A DNA stretch of 64,000 bases, from NCBI GenBank assembly GCA_026075535.2, contig AP026538.1, forward strand, positions 4,030,001-4,094,000, in the 5' to 3' direction. How positions within the stretch are numbered: position 1 is the first letter of the stretch; every line of letters starts with the position of its first letter. The translations under genes and the position numbers were made by a program. The notes under the pieces were generated by a model. That model worked only from the letters and a program-made list of their open reading frames with translations, did not search any database and was not told the DNA's origin. Below are positions 21,127-32,454 of the stretch, piece by piece. The stretch is from Tricholoma matsutake. Lineage: Eukaryota; Basidiomycota; Agaricomycetes; Agaricales; Tricholomataceae.

Positions 21127-22270
21127 ATGTCCGACACATACTACATCGACGACCAGGATTTGTCCAAGGTGGTTTATAATGGCTCTTGGGTTCGCGGTGG
21201 TACCGCCAATGAATACGATGGCACGGTTGCTAGTTCAACGCGGGTAGGTGATTCTTTTACCGTAACTTTCAAAGGTACTATGCACGTCCCCCATGAAAAC
21301 GAACTCTCATATTCATTCCCCTTCTATAGGGATTTCTGTAGCTGTTTATGGCACTCTTGATTCAACCTCAGGAGGGGTTGTAACGTCGTACTCGATGGAT
21401 GGTGCACCGGCCTCTAATGCGACTGCACAAGCAGGGGTTGGTGATACGTACCGTCAGCAATTCTGGAGTTCTCAACAATTTTCTCTAGCCGTACAGTGAG
21501 TTCAATGAGTATTCATTAGACAAGCACGTTCACTCCTTGCAAGCCGTCTGCACGTCACGATGATGAAAGTCAACTACGATCCTCAGCAGGGGGAAGGAAC
21601 TATCTGGTTTGATTACTTCCTCGTGACGGACCCTACCATCACGTCTCAGTCTACGACGCCTTTAACACCGTCATCAACGAACCCCCCGATTATCAACGTC
21701 AATAAAAGTGCGCCAGTTGGGGCGATAGCTGGCGGTGTTATTGGGGGCTTGTCGCTTATACTTGCTGCCATTCTCATCTTACTGTTTTATCGCCGGGCTC
21801 GTGCGAAACCCTCGCCCGAGACACTAAACAATAGTCAGCTCACATTCTACCTCTGAAATGACGTTAGGGAAGTTGACACTGCGAATTCTCAAGCGTTGCC
21901 CCATGACCCCAACAACCGGTACACAACTATTCACCCATTTCCGCTCGACGGCAGGAATACATCCGAAATTGCGTCGTCCTCGAGAACATCAAATTTTGAC
22001 CGGACCACGTTAATGTCTGGAAAATATACAGCTTCCAACTTGAATACGGATGTGAGTGTTCACCCCGACACTCCTGTATCATCATCACCAACGACGACAA
22101 CCATTCCTGGAAAACATGCTCGAGCATATGAACATTCAGACCCCCCTACATTTTCGCTGCAGCAAAGCGATAATTCTCCGGTTGCGGAGGTCAGTGGTGC
22201 CAGGCCGCCTTTAGCTGTGCAGCTGCCGGAAGCTCCTGCAGACATGCCGCCTGTATACACTCCAGTTTAG
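21127..22270 (+). CDS. Single-pass membrane protein with a galactose-binding-like ectodomain
   Basis: Four exons (21127-21274, 21330-21495, 21544-21833, 21873-22270) join in frame to 333 residues. The introns are 55, 48 and 39 nt with GT-AG borders. The N-terminal ~150 residues match a common agaricomycete ectodomain pattern: YYIDDQDLSKVVYNGSW, NEYDGTVASST, GDSFTVTFKG, ISVAVYGTL, SYSMDGAP, QQFWSS and GTIWFDYFLV. A Thr/Pro spacer follows, then one transmembrane helix at about residues 164-186 (GAIAGGVIGGLSLILAAILILL) and a basic stop-transfer RRARAK. The ~145-residue tail is Ser/Thr/Pro-rich and ends DMPPVYTPV. There is no clear signal peptide at this start, which is usual for this family. The ligand is unknown. 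Confidence 0.8.
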
Positions 22271-22855
22271 GTTTCTCTTTCGCTGCGTTGAGGAATGAGA
22301 AAGGTTTGAATACAATACCCCTTATCTAGCTAGACTTCGAACGGTGTTCACTTGATTTATGAATGACTGGAGCATTGTTGACAGTTAATGTCACGAATGC
22401 TCAGTAAATGCCCGGGTGTTCATATGAATACTTTTTTGTTTATAGTTTACTTCTTCACTTGAAATGTGGATCATAATAATTATGCTCCTCCGCATGGTCT
22501 TGGGGCTATGCCTCGCATCTAGCCGTTGGTAGCATTTTACAAAGTCAACATAAATCTGGTAGAAAGTTGGCAGGTTGATATGCTAACCTTCTAATGCATT
22601 GCTCACTTCGGGATCGTCGCTTTGGCCCTGCACGACGTAACAGAGGGAAAATGGTTATCCAATGATGCACCTTTGGTGCTTGGAAGTTAACACGCTTACT
22701 GTTTGCGATAGGGTAGTAATCTAGAGTCTTGTCATATTTATGCAAAATAGAAAATATCAACCCGGATAATTCAGCCACAAAGGCAACTGGAAGGCGAATT
22801 GGGTTATGGGAGAGCAAGAGAGATTGAAACAGCCACCACACCCACTCTACCCTCA
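22271..22855. other. 3' flank and intergenic stretch
   Basis: No supported gene. Minus-strand ORFs here show no family features. Confidence 0.4.
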
Positions 22856-22912
22856 TTTCATCAGCTCAGTATCGGTTGAGCCTGAGGCTCAACCGATACT
22901 GAGCTGATGAAA
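22856..22912. repeat. Perfect 57-base palindrome
   Basis: The arms 22856-22883 and 22885-22912 are exact reverse complements (28 bases each) around a single central G. Flanking bases 22855 and 22913 do not pair. Confidence 0.95.
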
Positions 22913-23656
22913 CCGCGGTAACCAAGTTGAACCCTCGCACTGCTCTCCGCATTATCATCAAAGACATCTTCAGAACTCCACACTACTTTATGGTTCATGT
23001 CTCATTACTGCAGGGTAAGCGCTCATGTCATTCTACACGTGCCAGCGTCCACCATGCTCACTTCCAAGTCTTGTTCAAACGGTCAGAAGTCACAACAACC
23101 GGACGCAGTAGCGAATCGATCTTTTGTTGGTCTGCACCCCTGAGGATGGAGGCTTCTAGCCATGTGAACGACTTGTCATATGTCCCTGTTCATTGAATGA
23201 GATATTTCACTACGCGGGTGTCGCAAGCTAGTTTTTACCTCTAAATGTGAGACTCCGAGTCGCACCGTATCCTTCATCATAACTCTCAAGGGTAAATTCA
23301 CCATCCGTACTTTCGTAGGAAGGACGACCAAGTACCACACTACTTGCGGTATCGGTGGGGTTATAAGGTAGTATGCCGCAAGTCTCTTTTGTTCACGTGG
23401 CCAGCAGATGCAATTACCAGCTCAGTACGCTCAGTTATGACACTGGGCCAATACATCGCCGCGTCGGGGATGGCATTTTCCAGCTCGAACGGCACGAATT
23501 TGAGGAGTCAGTTGCGTGCCGCAAAGAGATTCTCCACGGAGATGGTGTGGCAAATCATCTGGATTCGAATACTGTGTTCTAGTTGTGTTCTGTAAATAAA
23601 TCGGAGGCGGTGCTGCGGAGCCTTCCTTTCATTCCTACTGTAACTCCTCCTTCAAC
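22913..23656 (+). other. Unassigned stretch upstream of the Pil1 gene
   Basis: Open frames at 22927-23196 and 23373-23582 (ends HGDGVANHLDSNTVF) have fairly even composition and might be exons of a decayed gene. No family pattern or consistent splicing was found. The last ~70 bases are the Pil1 5' untranslated region. Confidence 0.3.
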
Positions 23657-26546
23657 ATGTTCAAGACTGCGGCGACAAAAATCGCACACAACTCTACAAT
23701 ACCGGCTTTAGCTGGAAATAAGGACCTAAGACCCCTTCAAGACTTGATTACTGCTGAAAAATCTGTCATAGTATCGTCAGTTTCTATTCATAATTGTGGA
23801 ATCTTGGTATGGGTCCTAAAGTTGCACGTATTGAAGGTTGCAAAGGCTCAGCGCAGACTACGTCAAAGCCTCGGAAGCATTGCGGATATGGGGATCGGGT
23901 GAAGGTGAGGATTTAGGGGTAAGAACTTTTTATACACTTTCCTCTTTTCTGCAATCAATTAACCTTCGTCAGGACACACTGAGTGCATCGACGACTCTGC
24001 TAGCCCAATTTGCAACCGCGCTCTCCCAATATGCCACGCACGGCCACCCGATGCGAGAATACCTGAAATCTATTCGAACGAGGGAGGAGAATCTCGATGA
24101 ACTCAAACGTCGTAGAAAAGCATTAAGCTCAAAGGCTGACACAGCGGAAAAAAAATTAGGCAAGATGAGTCCCGAGCACAAGAACCTTCACCTGCAGACA
24201 GACTCTCTGAATGTCTTGAGGGCCGAAATTCGGTCTTTGGACTCGGATATCATGACGGAGGAAGCATTACTCGGAGATTTCAAGCGGACGACGACAAGGC
24301 AATGGATGGGGCTGAAGTTTGGTGCTCTTCTTGAGTGTTCGGAGAAGGGGACAGTGCGTGTCACATAGCCTTACTCCTTTCACGCTGTCTCATATTAATG
24401 CCAGATTGTGGGCGAGTACGGAAAACAAGTTATAGCTGTATGTCATACTATATTCTATCGCTAATGTGTCTGGCGCTGACCATGCTGTACAGGAAATACC
24501 AGAAGAGACTACCCAGCCAGGCATGGCCAGAAGTCTATACTACGGCCATCTCAAGACTCAGTCGCTGGTTTCAGAAGCCCATCGCTGCATCAGCGAGGTC
24601 CACTTATCTACAAGTCTCGCCCCAGGACCTTCCCTTTCTCTACCAACTTATCCGCCAGGGTCTAGCACGACACAATTATCATACCAGGGCTCAGGCGGTC
24701 CTTCTACCCCAACTAGTGTGGGGTTCCAACCCCATGACTTCAATCCGCCGGGTGGAGCACCACCGCACTACCTCCCGCCTCAGAAGGGTCTTGGCACTGG
24801 CCAATTCTTCGACCCTATACCTCCATCCCCACATGAACCGGTGCCCCCACGGAGTGTAGATGACTTCGGAGTCAATATGAGCCCATCACCAGCTTTTCCT
24901 AACGGCCCTGATGGGCGTTTTGCCACCTTCCCTGAGAAGCGTCCGGGCGGTATCCATGGGGGATATGCACTTCGCGACAATCCCCCGTCGTTGGGTGCCT
25001 CACATGAGGCTAGTGGCTCTTTTTCGTCATCCGTCGCCGACACCTTAGGACCTCTTCGGCAGGCTAGTACTACCTCGACACACCTTGGAAGCATCCGAGA
25101 ACCTGCCCCGAACTATGATGCTCCGACGTATGAGCCCCTGCGGGGCCAGAGCAGTTGGAGTGCTACGCATACCCGAGGCAATCCGTCGAATGCCTCGCAG
25201 GGTGATGCAGTGTTGGCATATACTGCGATGGAAGAGCATCAAATTGAGGGGCATGGCCAGGGGCTTGACGATGATCGTCATGTGCGATTTGGGCAAGTAA
25301 GTGACGTGGATGAGGAGATCGAGCGTCGGGGAGGCCCACATCAGCCACCATCTAGTCCTGGACAGCAACATGCCCAACCATCCGCCATGAGGAACTCGTC
25401 TGATTCAGGTGATTATCCGTCCTCAGTTATTATTGCTTCCTATGCTAATCTGTAATCATTGTTGTAGCTAGAGACCCTCCTCACACTAATGAAGGTCAAT
25501 CGGGAGTCGGGAGCAGTTCACAAAACCAGCAGTTCTCAAGCCAACAACAAGTACAACCTCCAGCTATAAGTTCTGAGGATGAAGAACGCGAACTCAATGC
25601 CGCAGCAGCCCGCGAAGTCAGCCGGGAGATGGATGCGCTGACCTTCAACCCTCCAGTCTCATCATTACGCAATGCAAGCCCTGATCCTTCCGCCGTTCAG
25701 CACAGTCGGGGTCCTGGATTCGGTGGTTCCTCGACACTGGCCGACATGTCCCCTCTCGCCCCGCCTTCTGCGCCTTTCGCCCATCGTTCGCCATCTCCAC
25801 ACCCGATTATGGACTCTGTAGCGGTGCCCCCCTACCCCGGTGCATCGCCATCTATCACGCCTGCGCAGGTCTACGCAGAGGCGCACATGTCGTCGAACTC
25901 CCTCGAGCACAGTTCACCCCTGGGCCCCCGCCTCAACACTCCCGCCACCCCAGCAATGCACCTGACCGATGATGGCGCAGTACGCTTATCCCCGCTCTCC
26001 ACCCACACTCCCTACCAAACTCCGCCCGAGTACCAGCGCAATCTTAGCTCCAGTAGTATCATAGGGACGGGGAGCTCACCGACGCCAAACTTCAAGTCCA
26101 TCTCGTCTAGCAACTTGGGTCCGCGTACCATCTCTGCAGCGGCGTTCAAGCGTGCGCCGCAACGGAAGGGGACGGGCGAGCTTCCAATGGTAGACACGAG
26201 TCCGTTGTCTCTGAAGAAGCGCCTACCAAGTTCGCCATACCCGCAACACCGCGACCCATCCCCAATGGGGAGATCTGCGTCACTCCCTCCTCTACTAGGG
26301 GACCCGAGCCCGCATCCGGATCCTAATGTGGAGCCAGGGGGGCAGGGGAGCGAACTGGAGGAGGATTACGATTACTTGAGCGCGTATGTGAATACAGAGG
26401 ATGCGGGTTCATTGGGCCCGTTGAGGATTGCAAATGACTCGGGCGATGCAGATGGACACCATACTCAGGGCGGGTATGATCATAGTCAGAGTCGTGGTGG
26501 GTATGGGGATGGGAGGTTCGCAACGGATTTGGAGGGGCAGCCTTAA
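23657..26546 (+). CDS. Pil1/Lsp1-family eisosome protein with a long disordered tail (869 aa)
   Basis: Pil1-family BAR-domain proteins coat plasma-membrane furrows (eisosomes). Six exons (23657-23775, 23837-23918, 23973-24353, 24405-24437, 24493-25408, 25468-26546) sum to 870 codons including the stop; all five introns are 51-61 nt. Residues 1 to about 230 carry the family pattern: FKTAATKIAHNSTIPALAGN, KDLRPLQDLITAEKSV, LQRLSADYVKASEALRIWG, REENLDELKRRRKALS, KMSPEHKNLHLQTDSLN and GDFKRTTTRQWMGLKFGALLE. The remaining ~630 residues are Pro/Ser/Gly-rich and predicted disordered, apart from the short AAAREVSREMDALTFNPP block. Yeast Pil1 is about 340 residues, so the tail is a large extension; long forms occur in basidiomycetes. 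It is intact. Confidence 0.92.
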
Positions 26547-27094
26547 TTTTCGTCGTCATGGATTGTGATTATGTATCTATGTATCACATCTTGTATGTTT
26601 GATATATTGGCTGCGTAATAGTGATTTCTTCCGAGTGCAAATTGAGAGAGAATGTTAATAGACTATGTGGTATGTATGTAGTTCACAGCCCTCTTGATTT
26701 CGTTGCCGCTTTTCGTTTACATAAGTTTAATGGGTCACAGCCTTAGACCTTAAAATGCTAAAATGGTCCTTGTGAAAATCACGCACGCGTATCATGGCTC
26801 GTGGAGCAGCAAACCTATTAGTGCAAACCTATACAGGCCAAGCAGTGTCAGGTTATCAGTCGATCAGCGGGGGCCGTCAAGAACACATGGATACCAACAT
26901 GCACGGGGCTTGTCCGCGCTCGCTAGCAGTACACCAGTGGTAAGTATACTGATTGGCCATGGGGGGATAAATCGACCTAGGTACCCGAATACCCCATAAA
27001 CTTCAGGCTCGCTCAGGTACGCGTTATCAGTGCGCTATCTCGATCATCGTGTGTTCGAGCACCGTTTGTCAATTGTTCCCTGGAACGCATGTAG
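26547..27094. other. 3' flank of the Pil1 gene and intergenic stretch
   Basis: AT-rich 3' untranslated-like sequence. No gene is supported. Confidence 0.4.
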
Positions 27095-27380
27095 AGTATG
27101 TAGCAGAACGTATATATATGTTGATGGGGGGAGCGGGATAGGGATAAGATCATATATATTCCCAAAACAAGCGTTCTGATCACAAAATATGAAGATCTCA
27201 TCACACTGATCTCATTTGGCGAGGTGGAAATCGTCTAGAGATAACTGCATAGCTCTGCAGAGGGGTCTTGAGGGGTCTTGAGGCCTCTGTAGATCAAAGG
27301 TTAGTTTTCAGGAACAGAATTGATGTTCGTCCCACATTGGGCTTCGGCATATCGGCTGATGGAAGTTTAGAAGCTATAGA
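27095..27380 (-). repeat. Dispersed repeat, copy B (inverted relative to copy A)
   Basis: Its reverse complement follows copy A (19705-20351) in the same block order with a shorter middle. Near 27260-27285 the word GAGGGGTCTT occurs twice in tandem. Confidence 0.65.
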
Positions 27381-27564
27381 TCCTTACGGGAACATTATTC
27401 TTATCCGGTGATAGTTAGCGCAACCGAGCTCTCCTTGATATTCAATTCAAATTCTGAGGGATGAGTGCCGCGGCGTTGTTGGGGTGTTGTGTTTACAAGG
27501 CTTTAGTACACAATATGCCTTTTGCAGGACTTGACGATCGCAACACATCAGCGTTCTACATATC

Positions 27565-28357
27565 ATAATGGGAGCCTATCTCTCCAATCAAGAACTACAT
27601 CCAACACCTACCGACCCTGCATCTTTCCATCATCCCCTGGAAAGAGATGTGTACGAACATGATCGTTTGTCATTGGAATTGGCGGACATGATCCTTGACT
27701 TGGCGAAGTATTGGCGGAGAATCGTCACTCACGAAAAACGACATTTTGAAGTACAACGCTTCTAACCGGACTGAAAGTGATGCTACATAGCTTCGTTTTA
27801 TCTTGTAAATCCTCCGATTCCCTCATCGAAGACACAGATAGCAGCGATCGACCGGCTATGTCCATTGTCCACTCATGATCAAGGGTGGAGCGACGAAGCC
27901 TGCTACGCGAAGTTCTTTGCGAGTCATTACCCTGATTGCGGATGTTTCTGATGTTCTATCAGGGCCATATATCGATCATACACATGGTTTGAGGCTCGCA
28001 TCTATCGTTTCGCCGCAAGTGAATCTTATGACATAAAAAGCTGCTGTTACGTCTGGCCATGATGTGGGAATCGCAAAATGAGCTGCGGGCAAGTGGGTGT
28101 GACCGACTGGGGTTGTGAATGGCAAGCGTAGTTGGCTAATCCAAAGGAATGTTCGTGCTTCCTCGCAAAGCACCACACCGTTATACGTTATATGGACAGA
28201 CACCGGGGCAAAATGATATCAGCGAGACAGGGTCTGGTGATGGCGAAGATCCTGACACTGGTTGTGGCCAAGGTGCTGGGTTTGTCCGCTCACTTGTCGC
28301 GGGTGATAGAATTGCGATCATGGCTGGAGCTCAAGTGAAATCTTTGGTTGCCATTTA
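27565..28357 (+). pseudogene. Decayed gene of an unnamed basidiomycete family
   Basis: The first exon from ATG 27568 reads MGAYLSNQELHPTP, then DRLSLELADMILDLAKYWRR. Downstream blocks typical of the same family are in changing frames: STHDQGWSDEACY (27868-27906), YRSYTWFEARI (27970-28002), WLIQRNVRASSQST (28132-28173) and AGFVRSLVAGDRIAIMAGAQ. One break can be an intron (acceptor CTATCAG at 27961), but others need frameshifts, and stops interrupt the frame near 27789 and 28214. I do not know the function. The 'SHDQGW...YTWFE...GDRI' order suggests a family of predicted soluble proteins common in mushrooms. Confidence 0.5.
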
Positions 28358-29735
28358 GCTTATCTTTGTAGTACCCAAGATGGGTAAATCATGTGTACGA
28401 AGTTCAAGTGTTCTACTTCGTTTGAGTGTTTTGAAATATCGCAGCTCTTGCCAGAGTGCCGATTGATTATCATCATGCGGAGCCTGTTACGTTACATCAT
28501 TTACATTTACAAGGCGACGTGGAATTTTGCATCGGTATACAGGTATAGAGCGCATTTTTTTGCTCTTCCTGGAACTGTGCGGGTTGGAGGGGCCAGCACA
28601 ACTTGTAGTTTCAGACATGGCAGACAGCAATGCCTGACTCACATCCGCTCTTCTCGGCCGTCACCATAATACCAGATGCTGTAACAAATTAGACCGGCGA
28701 TATACCCAAACAACTAAAAAAAGATGATGTGGTGAAAGATGCGCATACTAGCCGACGCATATACCCCAGTGATACATACCGATAGGCACGGTTGCTGAGT
28801 TTGAGTATAAGTAATACTTATGATCGTAATATCGAAAGTACTTGAATACTGTGGCTGTGGGTAATTGCTTAACGTTTAACGTTTAACCATCGGCCGCCTG
28901 TCGCACCTTCACCAGTCTGACCATCTTCGAACTTCTATAGTTGAATGTTGCTCGTTCTTGAGCTTCTCCGACCACGACGCTGAGTGGTAGACATCATCAT
29001 TGATTGGCTCAACGTCACATGAATGTACCAAGACTTTCGCCAATCATGGCGCGCGTGCTTTCGGCGGTTTTTGTGATCTGACAACACTGAGGCTGTGATG
29101 TACAATAAATACCCCAAAGTTGCCGGGTGCATAGCATAATTGTATGACGGACGGCAACGGTATTAACGTTGAAAAAAATTACTTGATGCGGGGGAACATG
29201 AGGCCTGGCCCTCGAACGTCAGACTCAACGTTAACCTAAGTAGCTAACTGCGAACTTTTTGCAGACAAGCTAGAACAAACAACCGCTCTTCACCATGTTG
29301 AATTCATTTCGGACACAAATTCAGTCCGACATGTATAGTAATCCCTAGGTTGGCGGATACTCTTAGTTCCTCCGACGAGTTGACGGATAGTGGCACACAG
29401 CTTCTAGAGACACAGCTTCATTGGTGGAGACATACTTTTGGAGACATGTGGTGAGCTAGGCACGACCCCTTTCCGCATGATAAGAACTATACGTATTCGG
29501 CGATCTTAGCTACCGGGTCGCGTGAGCCCAAGCATTGCCTGCCAGTGTTGGATGATGGCTCCCATCATTTTCGGTCGGTCATCGACTTGGGAAAGATCTG
29601 GTAAGATCGATGGACTTCCAAGTTAGGTACATGCCCGCAAGATCGTTTGTTACAACATCTTATACCTTAAATAACGGGTTTATTCCACTCTTCCCCCCCT
29701 ACGCTACCTCTCCCGTTTCCCACCTCTTTCCGGTG
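28358..29735. other. Gene-free stretch and upstream region of the permease gene
   Basis: No supported gene. A short direct repeat (CGTTTAA units, 28870-28887) is visible. The segment from about 29600 is probable promoter and 5' untranslated region of the next gene. Confidence 0.4.
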
Positions 29736-32454
29736 ATGGCGTCTAAAAAGCAAGAACTCGATGCCTCCAGCGGGAGCTCAGTCGGACCTGATGTGTTCTA
29801 TGACCCATACAAAGAAAGTGTCTGGACTCGCATCGGTGTCAACTTCGAGAGTTTCAAGCGTGCTCCTGGAACAACAGGGTGGGTCTTCATTTATATTACA
29901 TTGTTTCTCAGAACACCATTAACGCACGCGAAACCTATCAAGAGGTCAAGCCGTAGTGGGAGGGGATAATGTCGTCGATGTGGAGAAAATTCGGGCGGAT
30001 GCTCCAATGTTGCAACAAAAAATGAAGCCACGGCATCTGACAATGATTGCAGTTGGTATGTTATTTCAGCTGTTTTTCTTGACCAGGTTCTTCATCACCC
30101 ACAGGTGGAAGTATTGGTACTGGTCTCTTTGTCGGGTCTGGATCTGTTCTCCACAGTGGTGGCCCTGCCGGCCTTTTAATCTGCTGGATTCTTATGGGAA
30201 TAATGTTGATCAATGTCACACAGGTAAGTCTGTGATGAAATGCTTCGATATAATCATTAATCCTGTAGTACAGGCCCTTGGTGAAATGGCTATTCTATAC
30301 CCCGTTTCTGGAGGGTTTTATACCCTTGCCGGCCGATTCTTGGATCCTTCTTTCGCCTTCGCTATGGGTTGGAATTACGTTTTTCAATGGGCGGTTGTAC
30401 TTCCGCTGGAAATCACTGTCGCCGGCACAACTGTGCAATATTGGACGCATAAGGTCCCGATAGCTGGTTGGATAACGGTCTTCTGGATAGTGATCGGTAA
30501 GATTATTTCTTGTATAGCTTCAGCTTGACCGCTGATTCTGGCTTTTTAGTGATCATTTCCGTCTTTGGTACACTTGGCTTTGCTGAGGAGGAGTTTTGGT
30601 CTTCGTGCCTAAAATTGTTGGTTGTTGTGATGTTCATCTTCATCGGGGTGTAAGTAGACATCAATTGCTTGCATTTATCTAGCTGACAATGCCCTTAGAA
30701 TTTGCATATGCGGTGGCGGACCCAAGGGTCATCAGTATGATCATTACGTCGGAGGTAGATATTGGAGTAACCCTGGGGCCTTCGCGAATGGTTTCAAAGG
30801 TGTCTGTTCGGTTTTCGTGACTGGTATGCACTAAACTCGTTGCACGTCAATCGTCACTGATATCCGTTTCTTAGCCGCTTTTGCCTTTGGTTAGCGTCCT
30901 ACTTCGACATTGAAAAACTTGTTTACTAATGACCTGGGACAGCTGGTACGGAGCTTGTCGGTCTCGCTGCTACTGAAACACCCAACCCTCGAGCAACTAT
31001 GCCAGGTTCGTAAGCTGTGTGTGGGGTCATGACTGTGCTCAACTTGCCACTACTTCCAGGTGCAGTCAAGGGAACTTTCTGGCGTATTGTAAGGACCAAA
31101 AGTTACCACCCATTGATGTTCCTGCATTAACCTCACACAGACCGTCATCTACGTCACGTCATTGACCATCATTGGTCTCCTGGTTCCATTCAACGAGCCG
31201 AGATTACTTGGCGGAGGGGGAGCAGGTGTGTGACAATGTAAATTATCTTGTTACCCTTGCGAGTTAACTCTCTCTCTCAGCCGCCTCTCCTTTCGTTATT
31301 GCTCTTGATAATGCCGGAATCAGAGGTCTCAGTCGTACGCAACCTTTTTTGGTATTGTGTTCCGTCTCCCGATCAACGATTCATGTTCTCAGATTTCGTC
31401 AATGCGACGATTTGTGTTTCTGTTCTTTCCATTGGTCTATCTTGCGTATACGCTGGATCGAGAACACTCACCGCCCTTGCCGAAACCGGTTATGCACCAA
31501 AGATTTTCACTTACGGTGCGTGTATTCCGCAGGATTGGAGGTTTCCATCTCATATTTCACACAGTGGATAAATCAAGTCGGCCCCTTTGGTCCGTCGTCT
31601 TCATTTTGTCGTTCGCCCCTCTGGCGTACATCAATACCGTTGCTGCGGGAAACGTCGTCTGTAAGTTGTGTCATAACCGACCGCCTGGCATGTCGAGCTA
31701 ATGAAATCGACAGTCAACTGGCTTGTGGCATTATCTGGCCTCTCGACGATCTTCACGTGGATGGCTATCTGTCTCTGCCAGTACGTCTGATGTTCAGAGC
31801 TGAATATACCCTCGAATGATTCAAAACTTTCCAGTATCCGATTCAGGGCGGCATGGAAATTGCAAGGCCACTCGGTTGAAGAACTTCCTTTCCGGGCACT
31901 CGGAGGAGTTTACGGTTCTTGGTTTGGTGTAGTTCTTCTTGCACTTGTCTTAATTGCACAGTTCTACATTGTAGGAGTTGCGTTTTGTACCTCACTTGTT
32001 TGATCTGATGTCTCCTCCAGGCACTCTGGCCTATCGGTGGCATGTCATCCGATCCTAAAGTAGTCGCACAAAACTTCTTCTGTACGTCCCAGTTATATGG
32101 CCCTGCTTAACATGATCTGACACATTTTCACGCTAGCGGCATACCTCGCTGCTCCTGTCATGGTCTTGTTTTGGATCATAGGCTATCTCTGGAAACGCAC
32201 CCTCCCTAAACGCACCTGGGAAATCGATATCGATGTATGCACTCTATGCCCTCATGTGTTGCAATGCTAACCCACTATTCCCATATAGTCTGGTCGTAAA
32301 TCCTGGTTGACTGTTGAAGAAATGCGACAGGTATGTCGGAAACTCTGTCATTCTTCTTGCCGTGGTTTGATAGTTCCTTGTTTTCCAGTGGCGGGCCGAG
32401 CGCCGCCTGGCTCCTTGGCATATTCGTATGTACCGGATACTGTTCAGCAACTAA
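29736..32454 (+). CDS. Amino acid permease, YAT/GAP1 type, 18 introns
   Basis: This is a plasma-membrane proton symporter of the APC superfamily, about 560 residues with 12 predicted membrane segments. The frame reads through about 19 exons with normal GT-AG introns of roughly 45-70 nt and no lesions. Landmarks in order are [156 protein letters not shown] and a short cytosolic tail ending MYRILFSN. The exon 30875-30889 is only 15 nt and supplies AFAF of the conserved substrate-binding region. Substrate range cannot be read from the sequence. The ATG is the first in frame and follows a pyrimidine-rich leader. Confidence 0.93.

Noticed and set aside
22545..22856. Minus-strand 103-codon ORF next to the palindrome
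   Set aside because: There is no recognisable motif or splice context, and composition is not clearly coding.
22856..22912. Palindrome as a transcription terminator
   Set aside because: Rho-independent terminators are bacterial; this is nuclear fungal DNA with no T-run downstream.
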